A stretch of DNA of 35,813 nucleotides from Gemmatimonadota bacterium (GTDB lineage Bacteria > Gemmatimonadota > Gemmatimonadetes > Longimicrobiales > Gaopeijiaceae), in the NCBI GenBank assembly GCA_022561145.1, contig JADFRS010000018.1, positions 1 to 35,813 of the forward strand. The letters run 5' to 3'. Shown here in pieces: positions 8,861 through 16,981 of this stretch. The number at the start of each line of letters is the position of its first letter. Positions within the stretch are counted from its first letter, which is position 1. The notes under the pieces were generated by a model. That model was not told where the DNA came from, made no database searches, and worked only from the letters and a program-made list of their open reading frames with translations. The position numbers and the translations under genes are program-made.

Positions 8861-9993
8861 CAAGTGCCCTTCAACCCATCGGCGGTGCCGCCCCGTCGCC
8901 CGACCTCGATCTGGACGAGTTGGAGATGCGGCACTTCCCCGGGCGCGGCCAAGTCGGCCTCCATCACCTCGCGGATGCGTCCGGGCCCACCGGCCATGAC
9001 CTGACGGGCCTGCTCCTTCGCGTGGTAGCTCGATCGCACCAACGGGCCGGACTCCACGTGCCTGAAGCCGTAATCCCGCTCCCCGACCACCTTCCACTGA
9101 GCAAACTCCTCGGGCGTGACCCAGCGTGCGACCGGAATGTGCATCGCGGAGGGTCGCAGGTACTGGCCGAGCGTCAGGATGTCCACCGCCGCTTCGCGCA
9201 GATCCTGCATGGCCTGATGGACCTCGTCCTCCTCCTCGCCCATACCCAGGATGATGCTGGTCTTGGTGAGCATGGTTTCGTCGATGCGCTTCGCGGCACC
9301 CAGGAACGAGATCGACCGCCAATACCGGCCACCGGGACGGACTTCAGGGTGCAACCGCTCGACCGTCTCCAGGTTGTGCCCCAGAATCGCCGGGCCCGCC
9401 TCCATGACCGTCCGCAACGCGTCTTCGTCGCCCTTGAAGTCCGGGATGAGCACCTCGACCGAGCAATCAGGCAGGCGTTTATGAATCTGTCGGATGGTCT
9501 CCGCGTAGATCCCCGCGCCACCGTCAGGGAGCTCATCCCGATTCACGCTGGTCATCACGACGTGCTCGAGACCCATCGCCTCCACGGTCTCCGCCACCCT
9601 ACGAGGCTCGTCCAGGTCGAGCTCCGTGGGCATGCCGTGCGCCACCGCGCAGTACTTGCAAGCGCGCGTACAAACATCGCCGAGAATCATGAAGGTGGCG
9701 GTTCCGGCCTCCCAGCACTCACCGATGTTCGGGCAGCCGGCTTCCTCGCACACCGTGTGCAACGCTCCGCCCCGCATGAGGCGCTTCAGCCGCCCATAGT
9801 TCTCACCACCGGGCGAGCGGACCTTGAGCCACTTGGGCTTTCGCTCCCTGAGTGGAACGGTCTCGATGCCCTGGTGCGCCGGAATGGCGGAGGTGCCCTT
9901 TGGCTTCACGATCCCGGTATCCTTGCCACCGGGAGCATAGCCTTTGGGCCGCATCGTAAGGGTTTCGGTCATGAGCAGGTCACTCGAACTCAT
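8860..9993 (-). CDS. lipA: Lipoyl synthase (radical SAM)
   Basis: LipA inserts two sulfurs into octanoyl groups carried by E2 and GcvH proteins, giving lipoyl. Both iron-sulfur clusters are recognisable: the auxiliary cluster Cys82, Cys87, Cys93 (CEEAGCPNIGEC) with its distal RSSY serine motif (VRSSYHA), and the radical-SAM cluster Cys108, Cys112, Cys115 (CTRACKYC). KPKWLKVRSPGG before the first cluster is also typical. The length of 377 residues is a little above the usual ~300-330 because of an N-terminal extension. The start could also be the ATG at 9972. Neither has a convincing Shine-Dalgarno sequence. The stop overlaps the start of pdhA, placing cofactor synthesis directly ahead of the enzyme that needs it. 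Confidence 0.93.
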   Translation of the reverse strand: MSSSDLLMTETLTMRPKGYAPGGKDTGIVKPKGTSAIPAHQGIETVPLRERKPKWLKVRSPGGENYGRLKRLMRGGALHTVCEEAGCPNIGECWEAGTATFMILGDVCTRACKYCAVAHGMPTELDLDEPRRVAETVEAMGLEHVVMTSVNRDELPDGGAGIYAETIRQIHKRLPDCSVEVLIPDFKGDEDALRTVMEAGPAILGHNLETVERLHPEVRPGGRYWRSISFLGAAKRIDETMLTKTSIILGMGEEEDEVHQAMQDLREAAVDILTLGQYLRPSAMHIPVARWVTPEEFAQWKVVGERDYGFRHVESGPLVRSSYHAKEQARQVMAGGPGRIREVMEADLAAPGEVPHLQLVQIEVGRRGGTADGLKGT

Positions 9994-10015
9994 CTGTTTA
10001 TGAGGATGCTGAGAC

Positions 10016-10043
10016 TCTAAAGAAAAGGCCCCTACCAGGGCCT
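10016..10043 (-). terminator. Intrinsic-terminator-like hairpin ahead of lipA
   Basis: Read on the minus strand, AGGCCC, a six-base loop TGGTAG and GGGCCT form a perfect six-pair stem, followed immediately by TTTTCTTTA. This is the geometry of a rho-independent terminator. It begins at the stop codon of the putative 37-aa ORF and ends about 22 bases before the lipA start. It should separate the upstream genes (M14 to LOG) from lipA-pdh, or act as a partial terminator or attenuator, because no convincing promoter was found in the short remaining leader. Confidence 0.6.
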
Positions 10044-10156
10044 CACAAGGCCAAGCCGGCGCTTCGGACCAAGAAAAAGACGGCGAGCCCCACGTGGTTC
10101 CCGACCGAATACCCCAGAAGGCCCACGATGACACCCTGCAGAGTCGAACGGTCCAT
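10043..10156 (-). CDS. Putative 37-residue single-span membrane peptide
   Basis: An ATG at 10156 opens a short frame whose product is mostly one hydrophobic stretch (LQGVIVGLLGYS and then VGLAVFFLVRSAGLAL). It could form one membrane helix or a tight hairpin. The stop codon sits exactly at the base of the terminator-like hairpin, which is where a real gene would end. Against it, no Shine-Dalgarno sequence precedes the ATG, and the same frame is open upstream into the LOG gene without an obvious better start. I do not recognise a family. Confidence 0.35.
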   Translation of the reverse strand: MDRSTLQGVIVGLLGYSVGNHVGLAVFFLVRSAGLAL

Positions 10157-10235
10157 GCGCGTCGAATCCGTGATGATGATGAGAGACAGATCCTCGTCGC
10201 TTAGGGAGCCGGGGCGAACGAAGCCTGGGATTCCA

Positions 10236-11003
10236 TCACGCGTCGCCCGATTTCTTCGCCGAGATGGCGGCCAGCTGTTGCCGGTAGCGTTCGGCCACAT
10301 GGTCCACGGCCTCGTCCGGTGAGTCCGTGACGAAGATGAGGTCGAGATCCTTCTCCGCGAGCTTGCCTTCGGCGACCAGCGTGTCACGCATCCAGTCGGT
10401 GAGCCCGCTCCAATAGTCCTTGCCGAACAGGACCACGGGGAAGTGTCCCACCTTGCCGGTCTGAATCAGAGTCAGGGCCTCGAACAGCTCATCCATCGTC
10501 CCGAATCCACCGGGGAAAATCACGAACGCCTCGGCGTATTTCACGAACATCGTCTTGCGCACGAAGAAGTACCGAAAATCGATGGAGATATCGATGTAGG
10601 GGTTGCTGCCCTGCTCGAAGGGCAACTCGATGTTGCACCCCACGGAGGCCACGCCCGCCTCCCTCGCGCCACGGTTGGCCGCCTCCATGATACCCGGACC
10701 GCCTCCGGTGATGATGGCGAAGCCGGCCTCTCCCACACGCCGAGCCGTTTCGACGCACTCATGATACATGGGATCGGCCTCGGTCACCCGCGCGGAGCCG
10801 AAGAACGACACGGCAGGTCCGAGGTTTTGGAGCTCGTCGAATCCCTCGACGAACTCTCCCATGATGCGGAAGACGCGCCACGAGTCCTTGCCGACCTCGA
10901 AGAGACCCTTCTCCTCGAGCCGCTCAACGGCGGACTGAAGGAAACGTTCATCCTCGGTGACGCGGAACAGTGGAGGCGGTGGCTTGATTTTCGGGTCGGT
11001 CAA
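10236..11003 (-). CDS. LOG-family (TIGR00730) Rossmann-fold nucleotide hydrolase
   Basis: This 255-residue protein carries the LOG/lysine-decarboxylase-like signature PGGFGTMDE at residues 164-172, the partner Arg149/Lys150 in FVRKTMF, and the glycine-rich nucleotide loop ITGGGPGIMEAANRG. Family members cleave the N-glycosidic bond of nucleoside 5'-monophosphates, such as cytokinin ribotides or AMP-like nucleotides. The old lysine decarboxylase name is a misannotation. About 60 N-terminal residues precede the core, as in the longer bacterial subgroup. The start is a TTG, supported by AGGAGA seven bases upstream. It lies four bases after the SDR stop and is clearly co-transcribed with it. The in vivo substrate is unknown. 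Confidence 0.88.
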   Translation of the reverse strand: MTDPKIKPPPPLFRVTEDERFLQSAVERLEEKGLFEVGKDSWRVFRIMGEFVEGFDELQNLGPAVSFFGSARVTEADPMYHECVETARRVGEAGFAIITGGGPGIMEAANRGAREAGVASVGCNIELPFEQGSNPYIDISIDFRYFFVRKTMFVKYAEAFVIFPGGFGTMDELFEALTLIQTGKVGHFPVVLFGKDYWSGLTDWMRDTLVAEGKLAEKDLDLIFVTDSPDEAVDHVAERYRQQLAAISAKKSGDA

Positions 11004-11007
11004 GATT

Positions 11008-11997
11008 CTATCTCCTGTCCTGTTTCCGGAGCCACTCTCCAGTGCGCCGGAGGGCGTCTTGGTGAGTATGGGGAGGATCCCAGTTGAGGACCTCGCGCGC
11101 CAACGACGAGTCGTAGGGGTTGTTGTTCAAGGCGAGAGCAGCGACCCGCGCCAACGAGAGATCGCGGGCACCCGGGATGTTGAAACCCAACGTCTCACCC
11201 AGCTTCGCCGCCGCACGGATAACCCCGGCGGGCAGGTGCATGAACCGCGGCGTGCGGCCCAGGCCGACCGCCAACCACTTCATGAGCTCCAACTGTGTGA
11301 TCGGGTGATCGGTGGCCATGTTGAACGCGCGGCCTGCTCCCAAACCCGAGAGAGCCGACTCCACGCCGGCGGCGATATTGCCGGCATAGACGACGGGAAG
11401 CGTGTTCGTCCCAGGCCCCATCACCGGGGTCAACGGAAGTTGAACCATGCGCGCTAGTTTGGGAGCGAACAGGCGGTCACGTTCGCCGTACACCGCAGAG
11501 GGTCGGAGGATCGTGAGCGCCATACCACGGCCGTGAAAGCGCATTGCGACCGTCTCCGCTTCGCGCTTGGAACGGGCATATAGGTCCGCCGGCCGCAGCG
11601 GACGATCCATTGGAGCGGACTCGTCGATGTGGTCACCCGGATCGCCGTATACCGCAATCGAAGACACATGGACCGCCCTCGAGACGCCGGCCTCGGCCGC
11701 TGCCTGAAGCACGTTACGGGTGCCGTCGACGTTGACCGCCCGCACCTCCGGCCAGGACATGCTCCCGTAGATGAGCGCCGCACAGTGCACCACGGCGTGG
11801 CAGCCGCGCATGCGTGGAATATGATACTCGATACCGTCGCGCACGTCGCCCACATGGATCTGGCACCCGTGCGCCTCCAGAAAGCTCGTGTCCGAGTTCG
11901 GCCGTTGAAGCGCGACCACGTCGTGACCGCTTCGGATGAGCCGGCCGGCTACGTGCGATCCGATGAGGCCGGAGCCTCCAGTCAGGAAAATGCGCAT
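11008..11997 (-). CDS. Extended SDR / NAD-dependent epimerase-dehydratase
   Basis: This 329-residue Rossmann-fold protein begins with the NAD(P)-binding glycine motif TGGSGLIGSHV (residues 6-16). It has the acidic DVRDG strand, the active-site Ser in HVSSIAVYG (about 112-113) and the catalytic pair Tyr140/Lys144 (YARSK). This fits the extended short-chain dehydrogenases that act on nucleotide sugars, sterols or similar hydroxyl compounds. The rather hydrophobic C-terminal half (FMHLPAGVIRAAAKLGE) resembles the 3-beta-hydroxysteroid dehydrogenase-like subgroup, but the substrate cannot be named. It lies 30 bases after the zinc-ribbon gene and four bases before the LOG gene, in the same operon. 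Confidence 0.85.
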   Translation of the reverse strand: MRIFLTGGSGLIGSHVAGRLIRSGHDVVALQRPNSDTSFLEAHGCQIHVGDVRDGIEYHIPRMRGCHAVVHCAALIYGSMSWPEVRAVNVDGTRNVLQAAAEAGVSRAVHVSSIAVYGDPGDHIDESAPMDRPLRPADLYARSKREAETVAMRFHGRGMALTILRPSAVYGERDRLFAPKLARMVQLPLTPVMGPGTNTLPVVYAGNIAAGVESALSGLGAGRAFNMATDHPITQLELMKWLAVGLGRTPRFMHLPAGVIRAAAKLGETLGFNIPGARDLSLARVAALALNNNPYDSSLAREVLNWDPPHTHQDALRRTGEWLRKQDRR

Positions 11998-12027
11998 GAG
12001 ATGTGCCGGCCTCCTCGTCCCAGGGGG

Positions 12028-12810
12028 CTAGCCCCCGCTGAGGAATTCCTCCGCGGCACTCCGGATCGTCGGCATGAGCTTTTCGTGGGCCAGGTACTCC
12101 GGTCGGGCCTCGGCCATCTCCGCCTCCCACACGTCAAGAATCTGCTGGTGGTAGTGCCGAGCCACATCGTCGTCGTCGAGCGCCGCGGAGGCTTCGGCTG
12201 CAGAGGACAGCAGCAAGAGATGGTCAGGGGCGTTCTCCAGCGCCTGGGCCGAGACCGCCAGCGCCTCCTCATACCTTTGGGCCTCGCGAAGCAGGGTGGC
12301 CAGGTGGTGGACGCCGTCGGCGTCCAGCGGAGCAGCACGCTCGTAGGCGGCGATCGCCATCGGCATGAAGCCCAGGACCTCCCCTTGGTTTCCGGCCGAG
12401 ACGGCCGTCATGACCCGGTCGTAGAGCCGATCCGCGGCCTCGCGCGGCGTCATGCTGGTGAGGTCCACGCCCGAGGCGCCCAAGCCCCCTGGGCTCTGAG
12501 AGGGAGATGGAGGAGGAATCTGGCTGCCCGGTCCGTAGATCGGCCAGGCGACCACCAAGATCAGGCCGGCCAACAGAGCTCCCGCAATCCACCAGCCCAT
12601 GTTTGCCGTAGGGCCGTCTCCGGACCCGCCGCTCGCGGGGACCGCACCCTGCCCGCCCTCGGAAGCCAGCGAGCCACCGCACTGGTTACAAAAGCGAGCG
12701 CCGGGCTGGGACTGGTGTCCGCACGACGGGCATTCAGGCGCGACCAGCGCTGCCCCGCACGCCGAGCAGAACTTGCCGTCCCCGGAGGCTCCGCATCGTG
12801 CGCAAGTCAT
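12028..12810 (-). CDS. Double zinc-ribbon membrane protein with TPR-like C-terminus
   Basis: This 260-residue protein starts with two rubredoxin-like zinc ribbons: Cys3, Cys6, Cys15, Cys18 and Cys27, Cys30, Cys41, Cys44. A Gly/Ser linker follows, then one transmembrane helix (about 72-90, WWIAGALLAGLILVVAW), a Pro/Ser linker and an alpha-helical region (about 115-250). That region has TPR-like helices, for example AIAAYERAAPLDADGVHHLA and YEEALAVSAQALENAPDHL. The ribbons are expected in the cytoplasm and the helical repeat outside. The ATG overlaps the end of the M14 gene by four bases (ATGA). Proteins of this design are common and mostly uncharacterised, and I assign no function beyond a membrane-anchored scaffold. 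Confidence 0.75.
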   Translation of the reverse strand: MTCARCGASGDGKFCSACGAALVAPECPSCGHQSQPGARFCNQCGGSLASEGGQGAVPASGGSGDGPTANMGWWIAGALLAGLILVVAWPIYGPGSQIPPPSPSQSPGGLGASGVDLTSMTPREAADRLYDRVMTAVSAGNQGEVLGFMPMAIAAYERAAPLDADGVHHLATLLREAQRYEEALAVSAQALENAPDHLLLLSSAAEASAALDDDDVARHYHQQILDVWEAEMAEARPEYLAHEKLMPTIRSAAEEFLSGG

Positions 12811-15158
12811 CTCGCTCCTTTGGCATCGGGTTCACCAACAGGTGGTCGGAGCTTTGTGCTCATGGCGTTCCACAGGAGCGGCCACGTCGCCACAGTCTGC
12901 GCACGGTAGTTCGGTTGGAATCCGAACAGCACCACCGACCCGGACCCGATCGGAACCTCGACGATCGCCGGCTTCCCCGCCACGTGCTCCGGACCGAGAA
13001 TCCACCCGGACAGCACGGGGTCGCCCGCCGCATAGCGGGCCAATACCCGGGCGTTGGCCTCCATCACGTCGAAAGCGCGACTGCTCCGCCAGAACCAGAC
13101 CGGGGACGCAGCGCCCATGCCTGCCGTGATCGGGTGGTCCTCGAGGTCGACTTGGAGGATCGAGCCCGGGATGAAAAAGTCCTGCGTTTCCAAACGCTCC
13201 ACCGCGTTCGAGATCTCGAGACCGAACAACTCCGTGACGAAGTCGGTGGCCTCCTCGATCGCGATGAGCCGCCCGCCGGAACGCACGAACGACTCCAGAG
13301 CACTCACGCCCGCTTGCCCCAACCCGCCTGTGTACTCGGGCGGGAGGTCGCCGGGGGAGTAACCGTCACGGATCGAGCCCGGGCTTTGGTCCTGGAGGAG
13401 GATAACGTCGTAGTCGGCTCCGAGGCCGCCCTGGCGAGCGCGCGCGTCCTTCAGCGTATCGTACTTGAGCCCGTGCTGGTCGAAGACCCACCGGGTCCAG
13501 CCCGCCTCCATGGGCTCCTGCGCCGACTTGTAGATCGCGACGCGCGGCGCGTCGGGCCCGGCGAGAGCATCCGGGAGTTCGAACGCGAAATTCGGGATCC
13601 CGATGGGGTCAGGCTCCAGAACACCAGAGAGATCCGGAACCTCCTCCACCGCCACGGCCTCGACATCCATGAGGAGGGGCAGCGTGTGCGCCGTCACATC
13701 GTACGGCGGCTTCGGCGGTCCCCCTGGGAACTGTCGAAGATCCGGGTAGCGCTGCACCTCGAGCATCGTCTGAGCGAAGCCCGCGTAAGGCTGGTACATC
13801 GGGATCACGTACGATCCCGCCGGGAACGAGCGTCCGTCGCCCTCGAAGTCCGTCAGGGCCCGATACACCTCGACGTCCCCCATGCGGAGGGTCCGCAAGA
13901 CGTAGGCCAAGCCCGCCGTGTTCGGTTGGTCGGCGGGAATCACCCACGCAGCAGGCCACGACTCCCAGCCCTTCACGGCGCGTAGGTTGATGCGGTAGAA
14001 GTTCTCCAGCCAGTACCGACGGTTCTTGGCGGCGTTGGTGAGCAAGGCCATCGCGCCCGCCTCCATGTACTCGACGATGTTGGGCAAGCCCCACTCGCCA
14101 CCCTCCCACGGGTACGGGAAGTTCCACGTCGCCACCGCGGCGTCGTATCCGCGGCCGCCACCGATGTCGGCGGCGGTCTGTGTGATGGGAGTTGCGACGC
14201 GCACAGACGCCGTTTCGGAGAGAATGCGGGCCCCCGCGTGGTAGTGTTGGTACGCGCGTGCCGGGGTGAAGCCGTCATAAATGGCGTTCACCACCACACC
14301 CTTCTTTCCCTGGGCGGTCAACTCGGCCGCCATGTAGGTGCCTAGCATGTTGACCGCCGTGACCAGGCCCGGGTCCACGTTGTGTTCAATGGGATCGATG
14401 TAGGGCGGGAAAAAAATGCGGGCCCCCCGGTTCCCCATCTGATGGATGTCGTGCACAATCTGGGGATGCCAGGCGTTGTGGGCCTGAAGCACCGTGTACT
14501 GGGTTTCGAGTTGCGTGAAGGCGTACCAGTCCCGGTTGTTGTCGTGCCCCACGTAGTAGTGGTACAGCCAGGGCATCGACGAAGCCTCGTACTCCGTCCC
14601 GACGTGCTCGTTGTACCAATCCACCACCCACTGCGTCCCGTCCGGATTCAGCGATGGGATGTCGAGGAGGATCACGTTGTCCAGAATCTCCCGGACCTTG
14701 GCCTCGTTTGAGGACGCCAGCCGGTACGCGAGCCGAGCGGCCGTCTGGGCGCTCCCGACCTCGGTGGAGTGGATCGCATGCGTGATCAGGACGACGGTCT
14801 TGCCCTCGTCCAGTAGCCGTTGGAGCTCTTCTTCGCCCCCCACACGTCGCGGGTCGGCCAGCCGCATTTGGATGTCCCGGAGGCGCTCGAGGTCGGCATG
14901 GTTCTCCGGACTCGTGATGGTGAGCATGACGAATGGAAGCCCCGAGGTGGTGGGCCCGAGTGTGTCGACGCTCACGCGCGGACTGGCCTGGGCGAGCCGT
15001 TCATAATACGCCGTCAGGGCGGACCAGTTTGCGAGCTTGCGGTCGGCCCCCAACTCGAAACCGAAGTGTGATTCGGGTGTGGGAACGACCTGCGCTCGGA
15101 GAGTGCCGGCAGCGAAGAGCACCACTCCCACGGTGATCGCCAGGACTCGCTTGATCAT
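12807..15158 (-). CDS. Secreted M14-family zinc carboxypeptidase
   Basis: This is a 783-residue exported peptidase. Residues 1-22 form a signal peptide (IKRVLAITVGVVLFAAGTL, cleavage near RAQ). The M14 domain has the zinc ligands His130 and Glu133 (HSTEVGS) and a third His in VHDIHQMG (probably His239). Substrate-binding motifs LNPDGTQ and NNRDWYAFTQ are present. The distal third contains a class-I-amidotransferase-like fold (YDVILLQDQSPG, SFVRSGGRLIAIEEATDF), as in large bacterial M14 proteins of this type. The ATG at 15158 has AGGAGA at the right distance; the frame is open further upstream, but that lacks a signal peptide. It is the first gene of the minus-strand run and is divergent from an M28 peptidase. 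It probably digests extracellular peptides. Confidence 0.88.
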   Translation of the reverse strand: MIKRVLAITVGVVLFAAGTLRAQVVPTPESHFGFELGADRKLANWSALTAYYERLAQASPRVSVDTLGPTTSGLPFVMLTITSPENHADLERLRDIQMRLADPRRVGGEEELQRLLDEGKTVVLITHAIHSTEVGSAQTAARLAYRLASSNEAKVREILDNVILLDIPSLNPDGTQWVVDWYNEHVGTEYEASSMPWLYHYYVGHDNNRDWYAFTQLETQYTVLQAHNAWHPQIVHDIHQMGNRGARIFFPPYIDPIEHNVDPGLVTAVNMLGTYMAAELTAQGKKGVVVNAIYDGFTPARAYQHYHAGARILSETASVRVATPITQTAADIGGGRGYDAAVATWNFPYPWEGGEWGLPNIVEYMEAGAMALLTNAAKNRRYWLENFYRINLRAVKGWESWPAAWVIPADQPNTAGLAYVLRTLRMGDVEVYRALTDFEGDGRSFPAGSYVIPMYQPYAGFAQTMLEVQRYPDLRQFPGGPPKPPYDVTAHTLPLLMDVEAVAVEEVPDLSGVLEPDPIGIPNFAFELPDALAGPDAPRVAIYKSAQEPMEAGWTRWVFDQHGLKYDTLKDARARQGGLGADYDVILLQDQSPGSIRDGYSPGDLPPEYTGGLGQAGVSALESFVRSGGRLIAIEEATDFVTELFGLEISNAVERLETQDFFIPGSILQVDLEDHPITAGMGAASPVWFWRSSRAFDVMEANARVLARYAAGDPVLSGWILGPEHVAGKPAIVEVPIGSGSVVLFGFQPNYRAQTVATWPLLWNAMSTKLRPPVGEPDAKGAR

Positions 15159-15190
15159 AGATTCTCCTGGAGGCAGACGGGTGAGGAAAA

Positions 15191-15219
15191 ATGGTACCTC
15201 AGGTACCAGAGGTCGGCAA
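15191..15219 (-). promoter_or_regulatory. Probable promoter of the M14 operon with an overlapping inverted repeat
   Basis: On the minus strand, TTGCCG (15219-15214), a 17-base spacer and TACCAT (15196-15191) make a plausible housekeeping promoter, with four of six matches in each box. The palindromic element TGGTACC-TCA-GGTACCA (15192-15208) overlaps the spacer and the -10 box, the usual place for a repressor operator. It also sits in the only intergenic space shared with the divergent M28 gene. The regulator is unknown, and this is inference from pattern only. Confidence 0.45.
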
Positions 15220-15343
15220 CCTAACGTGGCACGCACCTCCAGGGGAGCGGGTCGCCCGCACAGCACGGGCGCACTACGTTGCTGGCCCGCTGAGGAGCCC
15301 GGGCCGTGCTCCGGACACCATGCCAAAGAGTGGAGATGTGATT

Positions 15344-16975
15344 GTGAAGCGCTTTATCATCGTTTCAGCGGTAGCTCTCGTTGGGTGTGCGAGTGAGTCG
15401 ACCGACACCACGATTCCCGAGATCTCGGGCGACATGATCCGGGAGCACATGCAGCGCCTCGCCTCCGACGAGTTCATGGGCAGGGGCCCCGGAAGCGACG
15501 GTGGGCGCCGGGCGGCAGAGTATGTCGCCAGCCAGTTCGAGGCCGCCGGACTACAGCCAGTCGATGGCAGCTACTTCCAGGACGTCCGCCTCATCGGCAC
15601 CACTCCCCAACCCTCTGAAATCGAACTGGTATTCTCCAGGGACGGGACGAGCGTGTCCCCCGACTACCTCGACGACTTCGTACTCTGGTCTGGTGAGCCC
15701 GAGTCCGAAATGGTCGAGGGATCCGCGGAGTTGGTGTTCGTGGGCTACGGGGTCTCCGCCCCCGAGGCCGACTGGGATGATTTTGGGATCGACGTGGCGG
15801 GAAAGGTCGTGCTGATTCTGGTGAACGACCCCCCGGCGCCGCCGGGTGAGCCGGATCTGTTCGGCGGACGAGCCATGACCTACTACGGCCGGTGGACCTA
15901 CAAGTACGAGGAGTCCGCCAGGCAGGGCGCGCTGGGCGCCTTCGTGGTCCATACGACCGAGGCGGCCGGATACCCCTGGAGCGTCGTGCGCGGGGGTTGG
16001 TCGGGTGAGCAGATGGCACTTCCTCCCGCTCCCGATGCGAACCCTGTACCGCTCCAAGGCTGGCTGTCGTATGAGACGGCCTCCAGTGTGCTGGCCCTCG
16101 CCTCGCTCGACCTGGATGAGCTGATGGCCCAGGCCGCCAGCCGGGACTTCGAGCCTGTCGCGACGGGAATTCAGGTCCATGCCCGGGTCACCAACACAAT
16201 CCGCGTGGTCGAAACGCAGAACGTAGTGGGATTGCTGCCTGGGTCCTCTCGGCCCGACGAGGTCATCACGCTCACCTCGCACTACGATCACTTCGGTATT
16301 GGCGAGAGGGTGGATGGGGACTCCATCTACAATGGAGCCTACGACAACGCGAGCGGTACGGCGCTGCTGATTTCGCTGGCGAGCGCAACCGCCGCGCTGA
16401 CCGAAGCGCCACCCCGCTCACTTCTGTTCATCGCCACCGCTGCGGAGGAGCAGGGACTGCTGGGCAGCGCCTGGTACGTTCAGTCACCGCTGTTCCCCCT
16501 GGCCAACACCGTCGCCGAGATCAACATGGACGGGGCGAACCTGTGGGGCGAAACCGACGACATGATCGCTCAGGGCGCCGAGCGTAGCGGTCTGGGCCGT
16601 TACGTGGAGGCCCGCGCCGCCGAGGCGGGGCTGACACTCATGCCGGACGCCGAACCGGAGAAGGGGTTCTTTTTCCGAAGTGATCACTTTCCCTTCGCGC
16701 GGGCCGGAGTGCCGTCGCTCTACATCGAGCATGGGCGACAGTACCGCGGCAAGCCCGACGGCTGGGGTATGGAGGTGGCGGCGAATTATACGGCCAACCA
16801 GTACCACGCCCCCAGCGATGAGTTCTCCGACGACTTCGTTTTCTCGGGTGCGGTCCAACAGGGTTGGCTCATCCTGGCGACTGCGCTCGATATTGCCAGG
16901 GACGACACCTGGCCGAATTGGTTGGAGGACTCGGAGTTCAGGGCGGCCCGCGATGCGATGCGGCCTGGGGGTTGA
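15344..16975 (+). CDS. M28-family peptidase lipoprotein with PA domain
   Basis: This is a 543-residue lipoprotein peptidase. The GTG at 15344 has GGAGA seven bases upstream and gives a perfect lipoprotein signal (MKRFIIVSAVALVGC, lipid-attachment Cys15). An ATG at 15320 in frame would bury it. Residues ~130-275 form an inserted PA domain. The M28 di-zinc site is complete: His313 in SHYDHFG, Asp334 in AYDNASGTA, Glu368/Glu369 in ATAAEEQGLLGS, Asp396 in NMDGAN and His488 in NQYHAPSDEF. It should be an active aminopeptidase on the outer face of a membrane. Its divergence from the M14 carboxypeptidase suggests joint control of peptide digestion. The first gene-length M28 enzyme in this window (2059-3558) is a different subgroup. 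Confidence 0.9.
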   Translation: MKRFIIVSAVALVGCASESTDTTIPEISGDMIREHMQRLASDEFMGRGPGSDGGRRAAEYVASQFEAAGLQPVDGSYFQDVRLIGTTPQPSEIELVFSRDGTSVSPDYLDDFVLWSGEPESEMVEGSAELVFVGYGVSAPEADWDDFGIDVAGKVVLILVNDPPAPPGEPDLFGGRAMTYYGRWTYKYEESARQGALGAFVVHTTEAAGYPWSVVRGGWSGEQMALPPAPDANPVPLQGWLSYETASSVLALASLDLDELMAQAASRDFEPVATGIQVHARVTNTIRVVETQNVVGLLPGSSRPDEVITLTSHYDHFGIGERVDGDSIYNGAYDNASGTALLISLASATAALTEAPPRSLLFIATAAEEQGLLGSAWYVQSPLFPLANTVAEINMDGANLWGETDDMIAQGAERSGLGRYVEARAAEAGLTLMPDAEPEKGFFFRSDHFPFARAGVPSLYIEHGRQYRGKPDGWGMEVAANYTANQYHAPSDEFSDDFVFSGAVQQGWLILATALDIARDDTWPNWLEDSEFRAARDAMRPGG

Positions 16976-16981
16976 GTCTGA

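Noticed and set aside
8861-9322. N-terminal extension of pdhA by about 150 residues
   Set aside because: The extension is lipA sequence read in another frame. The family N-terminus begins at 8860.
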